From NCBI GenBank assembly GCA_003586115.2, contig QVOM02000034.1:139563937-139627936 (forward strand): a DNA stretch of 64,000 bases. Reading direction: 5' to 3'. The DNA comes from Salvator merianae (taxonomy: Eukaryota > Chordata > Lepidosauria > Squamata > Teiidae). Below, piece by piece: positions 31,278 to 44,397 of the stretch. Both the position numbers and the translations under genes were made by a program. How positions within the stretch are numbered: position 1 is the first letter of the stretch; the number at the start of each line of letters is the position of its first letter. A model generated the notes under the pieces. The model was not told the origin of the DNA. It worked only from the letters and a program-made list of their open reading frames with translations, and ran no database searches.

Positions 31278-33356
31278 TAGGTCTCAGGGCTCTCCAGCCA
31301 CCCCATGGTACTCACCCCATGGTGAGGAGACATCAAAGGTAGGATATGCTGTTTTTCTGCCAGGATTTGGCACTGAATTCCTGTTCAGAATGTGTGGGGA
31401 GTGGGTAAGCATATTGTTTGTCTTCAGAGTGTTCCACACTGCATAATGTGTACAATCCTTGTCTGGGTCTGATGGTTTTGGCATTCTGTGTGACATCAAT
31501 GTGCTCAGCATGCAGAATGTGAGAATCCCTTTCTTAGCTGTGTGGAATAGGTATTCCATATAGCATTAATGTGCTTAGCATCTGGATCTGAGGGTTTGGC
31601 ATCCCATATAGGATAAATATGTACAACACTGCAGAATGTGAGAAACCTTCAGCATTGAAGTGAAAAAATCTTGCCTGAATGGACAGGGGATCTTGTCAGT
31701 TATCTGTGTGTTCTGCATTGCAGTCTGCAAGAATCTTTTTCTTGGTGGGGATATCTGAACAGGCATCTGTGTAGTGGAGGTTTTAAACATGGCATCTGTA
31801 TGTTCTTGCATTGCCTAATGGTAAATGTTATCCAGGGGGCTGTGCAGTGTCCCTTTGATTTGCATTGGGAACACCTCACCTTTTAAGTCAGCGTAATTTT
31901 GAACAAGGCCAGTAATGCAAAGTCAATGGAGGTTTTTGTCACCGTTCCCCTAACCCCTAGATTCACATTGAAGTCTAACATGATTTCCTCTTAATCAACG
32001 GTTTGCTGGAACTGAATCCTCTTGTTAAAGGAAGATGCCCTGTATATAGTTAGAATAATCAGAGTTTGTAGAAGCTGGGCACAAAAATAGGCCCTTTCTG
32101 CACTTACCAGCAGTTGGTCAGGATCAGTGGGTCCGAAATAGCCAGACCCGCTGATCCTGATCACAGGAAGGCATGGGCAGGATCAGTGCCAACTGCACCG
32201 AGGACACTGATCTGGATCAGCTCATGCCCAGCCTCAAAGCTCACATGCGCTTTACAGCTACACCCCTGCTCCTCCAAGGGCTAGTAACTGAAGTTCCTAA
32301 GCCCAGGGCCTCTGGGGAGTGCATTCTGGTAGCACAACATGACGTGCCACTGAAATGCACCCCCTGGTATTTCAAACATTCTGGATCTGGTCCACTAGTA
32401 GACCTGTGTGTACACTAGTTAACCCTTTCTTGCTTAATGAGCTTTACACTAAATTTGACTCTCAACCTGGTACATGTTTCCTTAGCTTGTAGGATAGGTG
32501 ATAAATCAATAACTTAATTTAGTTCTGCAGCTTTATCCTTATCTAAATCAATAGGCACTCGTCTTAGTGACTTAGGCCCTTGTCATCTCATGTCTAGACT
32601 ACTGCTATGTGCTCCAGCTAGGGCTACCTTTGAAAACAATTCAGAAGCTTCAGTTGATCCAAATGCAACAGCCCATTTGTTGACTAAAAATAGGAAATAT
32701 GATAGTGTAGCACACATACATACACATACACACGGTCTGCTTTGGTTGCTGCATTGGTTACATTTTTACTTCTGGGTCCAATTCAAAGCGTTGTTTTTGT
32801 ACAGGATGCAGCTCCTTAATATGTGCAAACCTGTCTGTTCTATCCAGTAGGACCCGTCCTGTATGTTTGGGTCACTCCTCAGACTTTAAAATCCTTGGCC
32901 CTCATCTGGGAATGGAAGACAGCCTTTTTTGTTGCAGTATTGCTTTCTGGAACTCTTTAATTGTATCCACACTGGGCTGCTGGTTCAGGCCCGCAGTTCC
33001 CATGAAACACCTCATCTGCATTGTGGGCTGCTTTACTGGAAGACCATGCCTCCCAGTAGAATACTACATTTGCATGGAATGAGGCCCTGGTGCCAAAATG
33101 GTGCTGCAGCCCACTCCAGCAGGACAGCAGCTTCTTGCATGATTTTTGTTTCTAAACTGTGTTCACTCTTCTTAAATCCATGGTAAATAAATCTAATAAA
33201 TAATAAATATGCAACTCTATCACCGTCAGGATGCAGTCAGCCTTCATCGTGATAATGATCAACAACTGTTTGTTGCAGTCTGAGAATTTACTATTGCAAT
33301 GGAGCATCAGAGAACAGCTAGAAAACATTTGGAAAGCTAAGGATGGGACTCGCTAT
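31278..33356. other. Gene-free stretch with a MITE-like segment
   Basis: 31400-31720 contains imperfect repeats of about 90-100 bp (tggcattc-tgtgtgacatcaatgtg-ctcagca / ggcatcccatataggataaatatg). 32091-32410 begins GGCCCTTTCTGCACTTACC and contains the palindrome-rich text TGATCCTGATCA, resembling the elements at 8660 and 35916. 32580-33080 shows short LINE-like motifs (ctagactactgctatgtgct, cagaagcttcagttgatccaaatgcaacagcc) of an old L2-group ORF2 end, badly decayed. Confidence 0.45.
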
Positions 33357-34491
33357 GGCCACGGTCCGACATCGTAAATGCAATCCATATCGGAGGAGTA
33401 CAAGGACTGAATTCATCTTCTGAACGCTTCCACAGTTACATTTTAGCACGGACTCAATTCGTACTTGCTCATTCTCACACTGATGTTTCCTGTGCTTGGC
33501 ACAGAGAAACAATACCTTTTCTGCCTCCACCCCTTGTCAAATTCTCCTCCCTGTGCAGTCAGTGATTGGCTGAAGTCCCAATGGGGCGGGAAAGTCAAGC
33601 TCCACTCTCTGTATGTCCCCACTGCTGCCTCAGAACATGGATTCACCTGGCAGCGTTACTAGGCATTCGCCATTTGCTGCTTCTCCCCCCTTCAGGCCCT
33701 ATCTACACAAGCAGGACTTTAAAACCATGTGTACTGCACAATTAAGCTTCTTAAAGGGCAGATGGCAATTTCTGCTCCTTTGCAAGTGCACTTTTGCGCA
33801 ATTGCGCAATTTAAAAGTAGTGTAAAAGCAGGGAGAGGTCCATAAAGAAGGGGAAACGTGGGGAGGGAATGTGGGGGGGCTCTATTATCGTGATAGTGCA
33901 GTTCATGGCCAGCAAATGGACTCTGCCTCATCTCCCCCCAAGACATCCACAGCAGCATGTGTTCCCCACTTTGTAGCTGTGTGCTGCCGATGGCAAAACT
34001 CATCTTGAGTGTGTTCTTTGTTGGGGCAAGAGGACTGCAACCCCAAACAGGCAGAGTTTCCTTTTTGATTTAATCAGCAGACGGAAGTGGAGGAAGCCTT
34101 TAATTTCTTCCTGGCAGTGTCAAATGGGGGATAAAGAAAGAGAAAGGACCGCAGCTTAGTGAAATAAAAAGGAGGATGGTTTTCTTTTCCCCTGGCAGTG
34201 ACAGAAGCTGGGATAGTCTGTCATTGGACAGCACAAAATGGCTAGCTCCCCCTCTGCACTCCCCCCAAAAAGTATGGTCCCTCCCAAAAAGTCTCCTTCC
34301 CCATTCTCACATTGCAAAGCAAAGCAGGCTAGCAATCTGGAACAGCTTGAGAACTCATTAAATCCGAATACAAAATATTCCGGATTTCACCAATTTAGTC
34401 CAGAAAAACTACGGAATGGCAAGATCATGTCGGGCCAGCGGAAACTGAAGACGGATTGTAAACTGATTAAATGCCATGTCGGAATGAGGCC
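33357..34491 (+). mobile_element. Non-autonomous terminal-inverted-repeat element, copy A
   Basis: 1135 bp. Left end GGCCACGGTCCGACATCG and right end (reverse complement) GGCCTCATTCCGACATGGC are imperfect inverted repeats. TAT flanks both ends. An inverted homologue lies at 38021-39394, and the two share the outer blocks AGCACGGACTCAATT, CTGATGTTTCC-GTGCTTGGCAC and, at the other side, ATTTAGTCCAGAAAAACTA and ACTGATTAAATGCC. No transposase is visible. The superfamily is uncertain; a 3-bp target duplication would fit PIF/Harbinger. Confidence 0.75.
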
Positions 34492-35915
34492 TATGAGGCT
34501 TAGACACCAGGCTGCCAAATCACAGCCACTCCACAATGTTCCCAAGTCTTACGTTGCTGATGTGAGCCTCTTCTTTCTGTACCTAATAAAGTAAGCAGAA
34601 CTATCATTCTGTATCTTGAATTTCAGTATGCAACTGGGGACTCCGTACCAGTGACTCTGTTAAGGGCACACCTAGTCCTTTCACTTTGAGGTTATACAGA
34701 CATAATCTTGTTCACATCACCCAGTGTAGAAGAGAATAGAAAGCCCCAGATGCCTAGACCAGTAGTGCAGTAGTATGGAGCTGTTGGCATCTAATTCTGT
34801 GGCTATTAGATGGAACTTTCAAAGTGTGGGAAATTCCACACAAGTTTCCCCTCTGCTTTCATGCACGTGAGTGTTGCACAGATCAGGGGCACTGACTTTC
34901 CGTCTGAGGAATCCAGGCCAATGTATCCTCTGGGACCCCTAAAGCTGTAACTAACTGGAGATACAATAGGCTTTCCATGTTCTTGCTGATTCCTTTGGGT
35001 CAATGTACTGTGATCAGAGAGGAGCAAACAGGAAAGCTTTTTAACATTGTATATAAAATATTTTTGAAAAATGCAGAATCTGAGGGAAAAGGGTAACATA
35101 TGGGCTACTCAGATAAATACCCGTTTTTCATCCACATAGCATGGGGGAAATATGTCACTGTTTACACAGAAAATGCAATAATTCCTGGTCCTTCAGAAAG
35201 TCAAGTGCAAGTCCATGGAGCTTAAAGAGTGCTGAACTGATAATATTCCAAACTGACTCCTGGAACTGCACATATGACTGTAGTCTACGATTTGATTTCC
35301 TATCTTTGACCCTGTCCAGATTGGGGGGGGGGGGATATAGTGCCATTATGGCACTGCTATGGTGGGATTACCACACATATCTGTGGCGACCCCACCATGG
35401 CTACGTTATATTCTCCCTAAAAATTGCGATACCCTATTTTGGGAAAAGCCAACTTTGATGGCGGGTTTTCTCAAAATATCACTATCGTTTACCTTGTAAA
35501 TGGAGCCACCATTGTTATTGGGCCACCATGGTGTGGCCCAAAGAATATGTCCATGCATGTGTGATGGTTGCATTGTGCACATCCAGGCATTTTGATACCC
35601 AGATGTGCATGCAAGGAGGCAAAAAAAGATAGCCATGCATGTGTGGCAGTCATGATCGTGCACTTCTGGGGATTTTGCGCTGGCAAAATACCCAGATGTG
35701 CATGTCATCAAAAAGTGCACAGACGTGGCAGTCCCCTGCACTGTCTAGTCAACAGGCGATCATTCTGGAGAGGCATTTCTCCATAATATCGCCTGTTGGC
35801 GCTATATTCAACCAGTGTCTGGAGCCAACCTTTACCTCTTCCCTTTAAAAATTCAAAAGACTCTAGTTTTTATCACTGCAGCCTGTATTCTGTCAGTAAA
35901 TATTCCCCTTTTTGC

Positions 35916-36205
35916 ACTTACCTGAACAATCCTGGGACAGGGCAGGATTCCCAGGATTGCCACTGATACAGGACAGGGCCATCCACATTTGGACTGCCCA
36001 TTCTGTGCCAACCCCCTTTGCTGCCTCTGAAGGTTGTGCCAATTCTGGAACTGGCACTGAAGTCTCTGAAGACCAGGAATGAAAGTTCCTGGCTTCAGAT
36101 TCTGGAAGACCCATTTTGGTGGTGCCACTGAAATGACCCCCTGAATCCCAGAAGAAGGAGCTGTGTGACTTTTACACATTGCCTGCTGTTCCGGGACAGG
36201 TAAGT
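35916..36205. repeat. Short inverted-repeat element with splice-donor-like ends
   Basis: ACTTACCTG at 35916-35924 and CAGGTAAGT at 36197-36205 are perfect 9-bp inverted ends, with weaker pairing inside (CCTGGGACAG / CTGTTCCGGGAC). The interior (AGTTCCTGGCTTCAGATTCTGG, CCACTGAAATG-CCCCCTG) resembles 32290-32370, which supports a repeat family. Confidence 0.55.
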
Positions 36206-37153
36206 AGTACACTGCTTCACCTAGCACAGTTCATGTTCTGCCCTGTGTGGATGGAGTGGGCAGGGCCTCCTCTATCGCATGCTAGCGTGTAGAGGCAAGG
36301 TCAGTAAACCCTTTTGTGGCCCAGGACACTGTTCCACGTGGAGCTGCAGCAACCCATCCCACACTCTTTCTCTAGCTCAGCACTTTAGGCTTTGGCTTCT
36401 TGCCACTCTGGTGTCATTGTTCGTTCAGATCTGTTTTCACAAAGGGCAGAATCAAGGTTTGTACCTGAGGAGCAGATAGATCCTGAGTCACATGACATTA
36501 GAAATAAAACTGATTAATTTATTGTAGTCTCGCCCCTTTAGATGGAGGAGTTTTGCCATTTTGAAGCATATCCCAATTGATTTAAAGTCTTCCTGACAGA
36601 AAAAACAGCGCACTGATGGCACTTCACTCCAAAACTCCTGATAACTGCTCCCAGAAGCTTCGTATAGGTGTCAGGGAGCACAGAGGACAGAAGTAATCTT
36701 TAGGCAACTTCATATGCAAGTTCCCAAGATATCAAACAGAAGTTCCCCACTGCTATTTTCTGCTATCTACCTCGGAAATTTGCTGGAATTGTTAGAATAC
36801 AATGTTGGGGAGTCAGCCAAGTTGCTTCTGATTGTCCACCCACACAGCTGTGGAATTGCGGACAACATGCTTTCTAGGAAAAGAGAAGGTGTGCCCAGAC
36901 CACTGATATAACAGGAAAACAAAAAGAGGTGGGTGTGGTAAGCATATTTCATGGGCTGGGCTATGCCCCCCAAAAGAGAATGGCTTCAGCATCTACCAGA
37001 ATGATGTGGCATAATGCAAGCAAACATGGTGAGTTAATGCCAGTTTCCTGAAAACCTGCATCCCTCTGGCACTCCCACTATCTTCCTGTCTGTATATTTG
37101 TGAACCACTCTTGAGACCTGCAGGTGAAGAGTGGGATATTAATGCTGTAACAG

Positions 37154-37187
<34 letters not shown>

Positions 37188-37721
37188 ATGAACTGCTGTG
37201 GTAGTCAGAATATGATTCATTCCTATTCTTGCTTTTCATTATGTGTAGGAGGGTGACATTTCTGTGGTATGTTTCATGATAAAGACATCTGTGAAAAACT
37301 TTTCAAGTCATTCCTCTTGTTTAAAAACTTGAGGGGCCAATAGTGGGTGACTCACCTTCTCCCTCCCCACTGCATGTAGAAACCTGACCCAAAACTTCTT
37401 TCCTTTCCTGTTTGTTTCAGGAAGTAGCGGTTGATTTTAAGGGCAAGGACCCAAACCATTCATCATGTCCGTGAGTGCTGCACAGCCACTGTCTCTCCTC
37501 CTCCTCTCTTTCTGTATGTTTATGAATGTCTGTGTCTAGGGGAGACAGAGGGAGGGAAGGTTTCTCCTACAGAGGAGAAAACATTTCTGTGACTTCTCTT
37601 TAAGTTCTCCCTTTGAGTGACAGAAATCAGAACTTTGGGGTGTCACCATGAGGCTGCTTTACTCAGTGGGTCCATTTCTGCCAACATTTACATGAAAAGG
37701 GGAAGTGGTAAAGAGGAAGAA

Positions 37722-37766
37722 GTATGTGTTGTGTTGTGTTGTGTTGTGTTGTGTTGTGTTGTGTTG
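37722..37766. repeat. (GTGTT)n microsatellite
   Basis: About nine GTGTT units. A (CAAG)n tract of about eight units lies upstream at 37154-37187 behind a LINE-like tail. Confidence 0.95.
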
Positions 37767-38020
37767 AGACAATCTTTGTGCCACACTAAGATGGAAGGCT
37801 GAGGTGGAACAGCAGCAAATCAAGTGAAAGGGCAGGACTGAAGGCATGCACTTGCCACTCAAGGCAAGTGGAAGTCTGGACAAGCGGACAACCAGATTCA
37901 GTAGAAAAAAGGCCGGGGAAGATGAGATCCATCACAACATTCCCAACAGCATTAAGGAGTTGGTGTCAAAAGGGGAAATAATCCTGCACTCTAAGGATGG
38001 TGCCTTATGACAGCACCATA

Positions 38021-39394
<1,374 letters not shown>

Positions 39395-40973
39395 TTAAAG
39401 GGTTTTTTTAAACAAATGCTCTATCCAGCCCTTTAAATTGGCATGGCAGGTTGTCCTGTGGGGCTATGTTTGTATTGTCAGTCTTACTGCTGCTCTACTA
39501 CTATATGTTCCATATGGTGGTAAAAATAAAGTCCCATTGTTCCCTGAGAAAGGGAGAAAGAAATATTTTAGGAGAAATAATTTTTCATGTTCTTGTGGGC
39601 ATTTGATCCAACTTGCCTGAATGGAATTCAGTTTAGTTCAGTTATGCTCACCAGTGTTACTCTTGAAGTTATTTATTTATTTATTTATTTATTTGCTTCT
39701 GTCTCAACCTAGAAGTCTCAGGGCAGGTCACAAAGAAACTAATGTAAAATACATTCAAAATTAATTGACAGAAACAACAATAACCATGTCTGAAAGGGGA
39801 GGGGAGGAAGGCTGTTTCTTCAACCAGAAGTACATCTTCTACAGAGGTATATCTGGAGACAGCTAAATTTATATGGTGAAGGTGCCTAGTGCACCTCAGA
39901 GAGGAGACTATTCCATAGCCTTGGAGATATCACTATTGTAGAAGGCATCTCATGCATTTCCACTCTTTTAAGTGCTGGTGGTGGTGTCAGAGCCAAGAAG
40001 GCCCATTCCTCAGATCTCAAGGCATGGAAAGGTCTGTATGAGAGGAAACATTCTATTAGATATTTGGGACCCAAGCCATTTAGGGCCTTATAAGTTAAAC
40101 ACTGAATTGGCTCAGTAGAATTTCAACCAGTGCAGATCTTTAAGGGCTGGCCTGATGTGTATCTGGCCAACGGTACCAGCCAGCACTCTTAATGGTGGCA
40201 AAGAGAGCCAGGACTGTAAGGTAAAGAACCTGACAGCTCCTGGCCTCTGGTGTAGCACAAACTGCAGTTCTCAGATCCCTAAAAGACACTAATCCATAAT
40301 CAGAAGTCATTTTTCAAACCCAGCCGTGGCAAGCATCCTCCTCACTGCCAAATTGATATTCTTCTATCAATAGAAGAATAATAGTCTTAATTTGTAAAAC
40401 AAGTAAAAGTGAATTCATGCTAGAAGACTTTGCTTTATAGGAGGATGTACTGTACAGCGAGCCTTCATCAATATAATATAACATAGTTTAGTAATTAAGA
40501 ACTGTCCCTGCATTAATTTCTGCTGGACCCATGGAGCACATTTTCCTGCCATCAAGGACAGAGGCTGCAGCATGCTGGGACCTTCTTCCTCATGCAGGCA
40601 CTTGTCTTTTGGTGGTGAGGAAGGTGCTTGGCATGGTTCTTTTTTGCAAAATGAGTTCCGAATGTGTCTGTGGGTTTGGGTGAGTTTTGACTGTTTTGGG
40701 ATAGTTTTAACTGGGTTTTGAGTGCTCTTGTGTGCACTCAAGAGGAAAACAGAGACAATTTCCAGGCCAGCCATGGTTAGTTGCAGAGGTTCAAAAAACA
40801 TTTTGATCCTCATAATACATGATGAGGCCATACAAGCATCTGGAGCACTGCTTGTGCCAGAAGATCCAGTAGCCAATACTGCATGCCTTCTTTAAAGTGA
40901 CAGAAGAGCCCAGGAGCACACCAGAGCTTGAAGGCCAGGAAGGGCCACTGGATATTCTTGCATGACAACTAAT
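39395..40973 (-). mobile_element. Old L2-like LINE 3' part (about 39665-40200) and flank
   Basis: Within 39665-40200, minus strand, the translation MGPKYLIECFLSYRPFHALR...VISPRLWNSL matches the ORF2 C-terminus of the L2-like copies here (GPKYLKE-LLPYQP-ALR...PRLWN-LP). Its 3' tail is a TTTA-rich microsatellite at 39669-39694. Divergence is much greater than between the other two copies. 39395-39660 and 40200-40973 contain nothing I recognise. Confidence 0.75.
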
Positions 40974-42716
40974 CAGATTCATGGGGGACTGGATGCCACA
41001 GTTGAGAATAATCCAGAGGAAGTGTCTAGAGAACCGTCTGGTCCAGTTACTTTGGATCAGTTTCAATTATTGCAGCCTGAGGATGGTGGACAAGCTGCTT
41101 CCTAAAGTTCAACCTACTACTTGCCCTCTAGATCCTTGCACTTCTTGGTTGATAAAAGCGTGCAAGGAAGGTATGACCAGATGTGTCCAGGGAGTAGTAA
41201 ATGCCTCCTTGAGAGATGAGGTGGTCCCGCTGGCTCTTAAAGAGGCGGTGGTACGGCCCCTCCTCAAGAAGTCCTCCCTGAATCCAGATGATTTAAACAA
41301 CCATCGCCCGGTGGCCAACATACCATTTTGAGCAAGGTATTAGAGGGTGCCGTAGCTGTTCAAGTACAAGCACGCTTGGAAGAAGCTGATTATCTAGACC
41401 CATTTCAATCCAGCTTAAGGTCTGGTTACGGCACAGAAACCACCTTCGTCGCCCTACTTGATGATCTTCTCCAAGAGAAAGACAAGGGGAATGTGTCCCT
41501 ATTGGTTCTCCTTGATCTCTTGGCGCCTTTTGAGTTTAGGAGTTGGAGGCACTGTGTTACAGTGGTTCCGCTCCTATCTCCAAGGCCAATTCCAGAAGGT
41601 AGTTGTGGGAGATTCCTGCTTGTCATCCTGGGAACTCAGGTGTGGGGTTCCTCAGGGGTCGCTCTTATCTCCCATGCTTTTCAATATCTATATGAAACCA
41701 CTGGGGGAGATCATCAGGAGATTTGAAGTCAGATGTCATCAATATGCAGATGACACCCAGCTCTACATATCTGTGCCATCTGAATCAGGATGGGTGGTTG
41801 AAGTGTTGGACAGGTGCCTGGAAGCAGTAATGGGCTGGATGAGGGCCAGTGAATTGTAGCTGAATCCAGACAAGATGGAGGTACTGTGTGTCAGAGGGTC
41901 TTGAGTCCATGAAGCTGGAAAGCATCTGACCCTTAATGGGGTTGCTTTGCCCTGGAAATGACAGGTGTGGAATCTGGGTGTACTCTTGGACTCTACGCAG
42001 GTGGAGGTGGTAGCGAAGAATGCATACCTCTGGCTATGGCTGGTTCGCCAACTATGACCCCTTCTGGACAGAAATAATATGGCCACAGTAGTCCATGCTT
42101 TGGTAACTTCCAGATTGGATTACTGTAATGTGCTTTACATGGGGCTGCCCTTGAAGATGGTTTGGAAGCTGCAACTGGTGCAGAATGCAGCAGCAAGACT
42201 GCTGACTGAAACAGCTGGCCAGATGCATATCATGCGCTGCACTGGCTGCCAATTCACTACCGAGCTCAATTTAAGGTCTTAATCTTAGCCTATAAGGCCC
42301 TAAATGACTTGGGCCCCAAATACCTGAAGGAGTGTCTTCTCCCATATCAGCCTGCCTGTGCCTTAAGATCTGCAGATGAGGCCCTCCTGGTTGTACCACC
42401 ACCTTCAATAGCTAAAGGGGTGGGCACCCGGGATAGAGTCTTTTCAGTGGTGGCCCCCAGACTGTGGAACACTGTTCCCCCTGAGCTGCATCAAGCTTCT
42501 TCACTTTACATCTTTAGGAGAGCAATAAAGCCACACTTGTTTACCCTTGCCTTTGGCTAAAGGTACAGCTTTCCCTCCCTACTTTCAGACTACTGTTTTA
42601 TTGTGTGCGTTTTATGCCTTTGTTGTTGTTATTGTTGTTGTTTTAATTGTTGTAACCCGCCCTGAGACCTTCGGGTATAGGGCAGGATAAAAATGCAAAT
42701 AAATAAATAAATAAGC
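40974..42716 (+). mobile_element. 5'-truncated L2-like LINE, plus strand
   Basis: ORF2 remnant: thumb and fingers motifs (RPLLKKSSLNPDDLNNHRPVANIPF), FQSSLRSGYGTET, LRCGVPQGSLLSPMLFNIYMKPLG, catalytic YADD in HQYADDTQLYIS, and the C-terminus GPKYLKECLLPYQPACALR...APRLWNTVP. The YADD box and CCGCCCTGAGACCTTCGGG-type 3' tail ending in AAAT repeats point to the L2 group. Several frameshifts and stops are present, and about 45 bp are missing near 41520 relative to the minus-strand copy at 49080-49130. Confidence 0.88.
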
Positions 42717-42898
42717 TGATGTGGAAGACAGAATGCACTTTACATTGCTTCTGCAATGATAGTTCAACAGCAACTTAATTAATAATTTGGGCAAATATAT
42801 TTGGGTTCTAGCTTTCTGGATTGTTGGTAACATACCAGAAATTTGGTGGACAACTATACCTTATCCCCCACCATCAGATCCCACCGTTATACCACTTG
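42717..42898. other. Short spacer between LINE copies
   Basis: No feature recognised in this 182-bp AT-rich spacer. Confidence 0.5.
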
Positions 42899-43997
42899 GG
42901 AGCACAAGTTGTCTTCTCTTCTATCCTCCCAGTGAATGGCCGTGGAACAAGAAGATGGAGCAAGATTCTAGAGGTGAACAACTGGCTACGTCGATGGTGC
43001 TACCAGCAAGGATTTGGATTTCTAGACCATGGATTATACTACTTATTTGATGGACTCCTTGCAAGAGATGGGTTCCATCTTACAAAAACAGGAAAGCACA
43101 TATTTGGCAGGAGACTTGCCAAGTGAGTGCACATTAGGAGAGCTTTAAACTAGGGTGAAAGGGGAAGGGAAATAAAAGTCCAGAGAAAGATAAGCAGCTA
43201 ATGAATACAGATGAGGATCTTGCTACCAGAAATGAAAGGAAGGAACAAAGACAAACAGTTTGGAAGGAAACTAGAGAAGTCAAGCCTGAAAGAGACATTT
43301 GTCGCAAACTAAAATGTTTCTATACCAATGCACAGAGCATAGGAAACAAACAAGGAGAACTGGAAATCCTAGCACAGGAAAATAAATACGATGTCATAGG
43401 CATAACTGAAACTTGGTGAGATGATACACATGATTGGAACACAGAGCTCGAAGGATACAACTTATTTAAAAAAAACAGGCTTAATAAAAGGGGAGGAGAT
43501 GTTGCATTGTATGTAAGGAAAGCATATACCATCACAGAGATTTATCTTTCAGATAATGGAAGCCCTGTAGAAACCATCTGGATGAAAATACAAGGAGAGA
43601 GCAACACAAAGGATACTGTTGTAGGAGTTTATTATAGACCCCCTGGACAAACAGAAGATATGAACTCTTTATACATCAGATGGCCAAGCTCTCAGGGAAA
43701 CACAACCTAGTGATTATGGGAGACTTTAACTATCCAGACATTTATTGGGAATCTCTCTCAGGCAAAAGTCATGGGTCCAATAAATTCTTATCCTCTCTGG
43801 CAGATAACTTCATTTTCCAAAAGATGGAGGAAAAAACAAGGAGGTCTGCTATCTTGGACCTAATCCTTACCAACAGGGAGGAAATAGCTGAGGAAGTAAG
43901 AGTGACTGGGACCCTGGGAGACAGTGACCATGTTATCATTGAATTTTGGATAACAAAAGGAGGAAGATCTGAGAGGACTCAGACTTCAAGGTTAGAT
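42899..43997 (+). pseudogene. CR1 fragment: ORF1 C-terminus and ORF2 endonuclease
   Basis: Begins within ORF1 (AQVVFSSILPVNG, equal to about 11122) and continues through the ORF1 end and the endonuclease domain to the point equal to 12214 in the full-length copy. There homology stops abruptly. It contains a TGA directly after ITETW, and further frame changes near 43660. It has no 3' end of its own. The missing remainder appears in inverted orientation at 44398-46463. Confidence 0.88.
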
Positions 43998-44397
43998 GGG
44001 AGTTCATGAAATTAGAAAAAAGAAGCTTGGCAGCACTGGCTGATTTCACATGGGATAAAATAGCTTAGTGAGATTCTCGTTGTGGTAGCATTCTGCAATG
44101 TAGTGTCAGGTGAGATGGCAAAGACAATTTAAAATATGAAACAAGATTTGGCTTAGTCACTTTTTTCCTTCCTGTTTCTATTAGTTAACTTCAGTAGCAG
44201 ATACATACATGTTCACTTTCCATTTCACTTGAAATACCTGTTGCTTGAGTTAAGAAAATAAAACCCTTTCATCCCACCTGTGGCTTTTCTGAAATTACAT
44301 CATCACCAGCCAGGAAGCTGTTAAATACTCCAAAGTAAATGCTTAAAGTCAAACACACCTACAAGCACTAAAAGCATGCAAAGGATAAGAGATAATG
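43998..44397. other. 400-bp segment between opposed CR1 halves
   Basis: Not CR1 and without genes. If the two CR1 pieces are one inverted copy, this is the former 3' flank, now reversed. Confidence 0.4.

Larger units (their letters stand above)
34492..38020. other. 3.5-kb gene-free stretch between the paired elements
   Basis: No gene recognised. It holds a G run at about 35323-35333, an 82-bp imperfect tandem duplication (units starting 35551 and 35633, CCATGCATGTGTG), a MITE-like element (35916-36205), an L2-like 3' tail (about 37100-37140, GTGAACCACTCTTGAGACCTGCAGG) followed by (CAAG)n at 37154-37187, and (GTGTT)n at 37722-37766. Confidence 0.55.
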
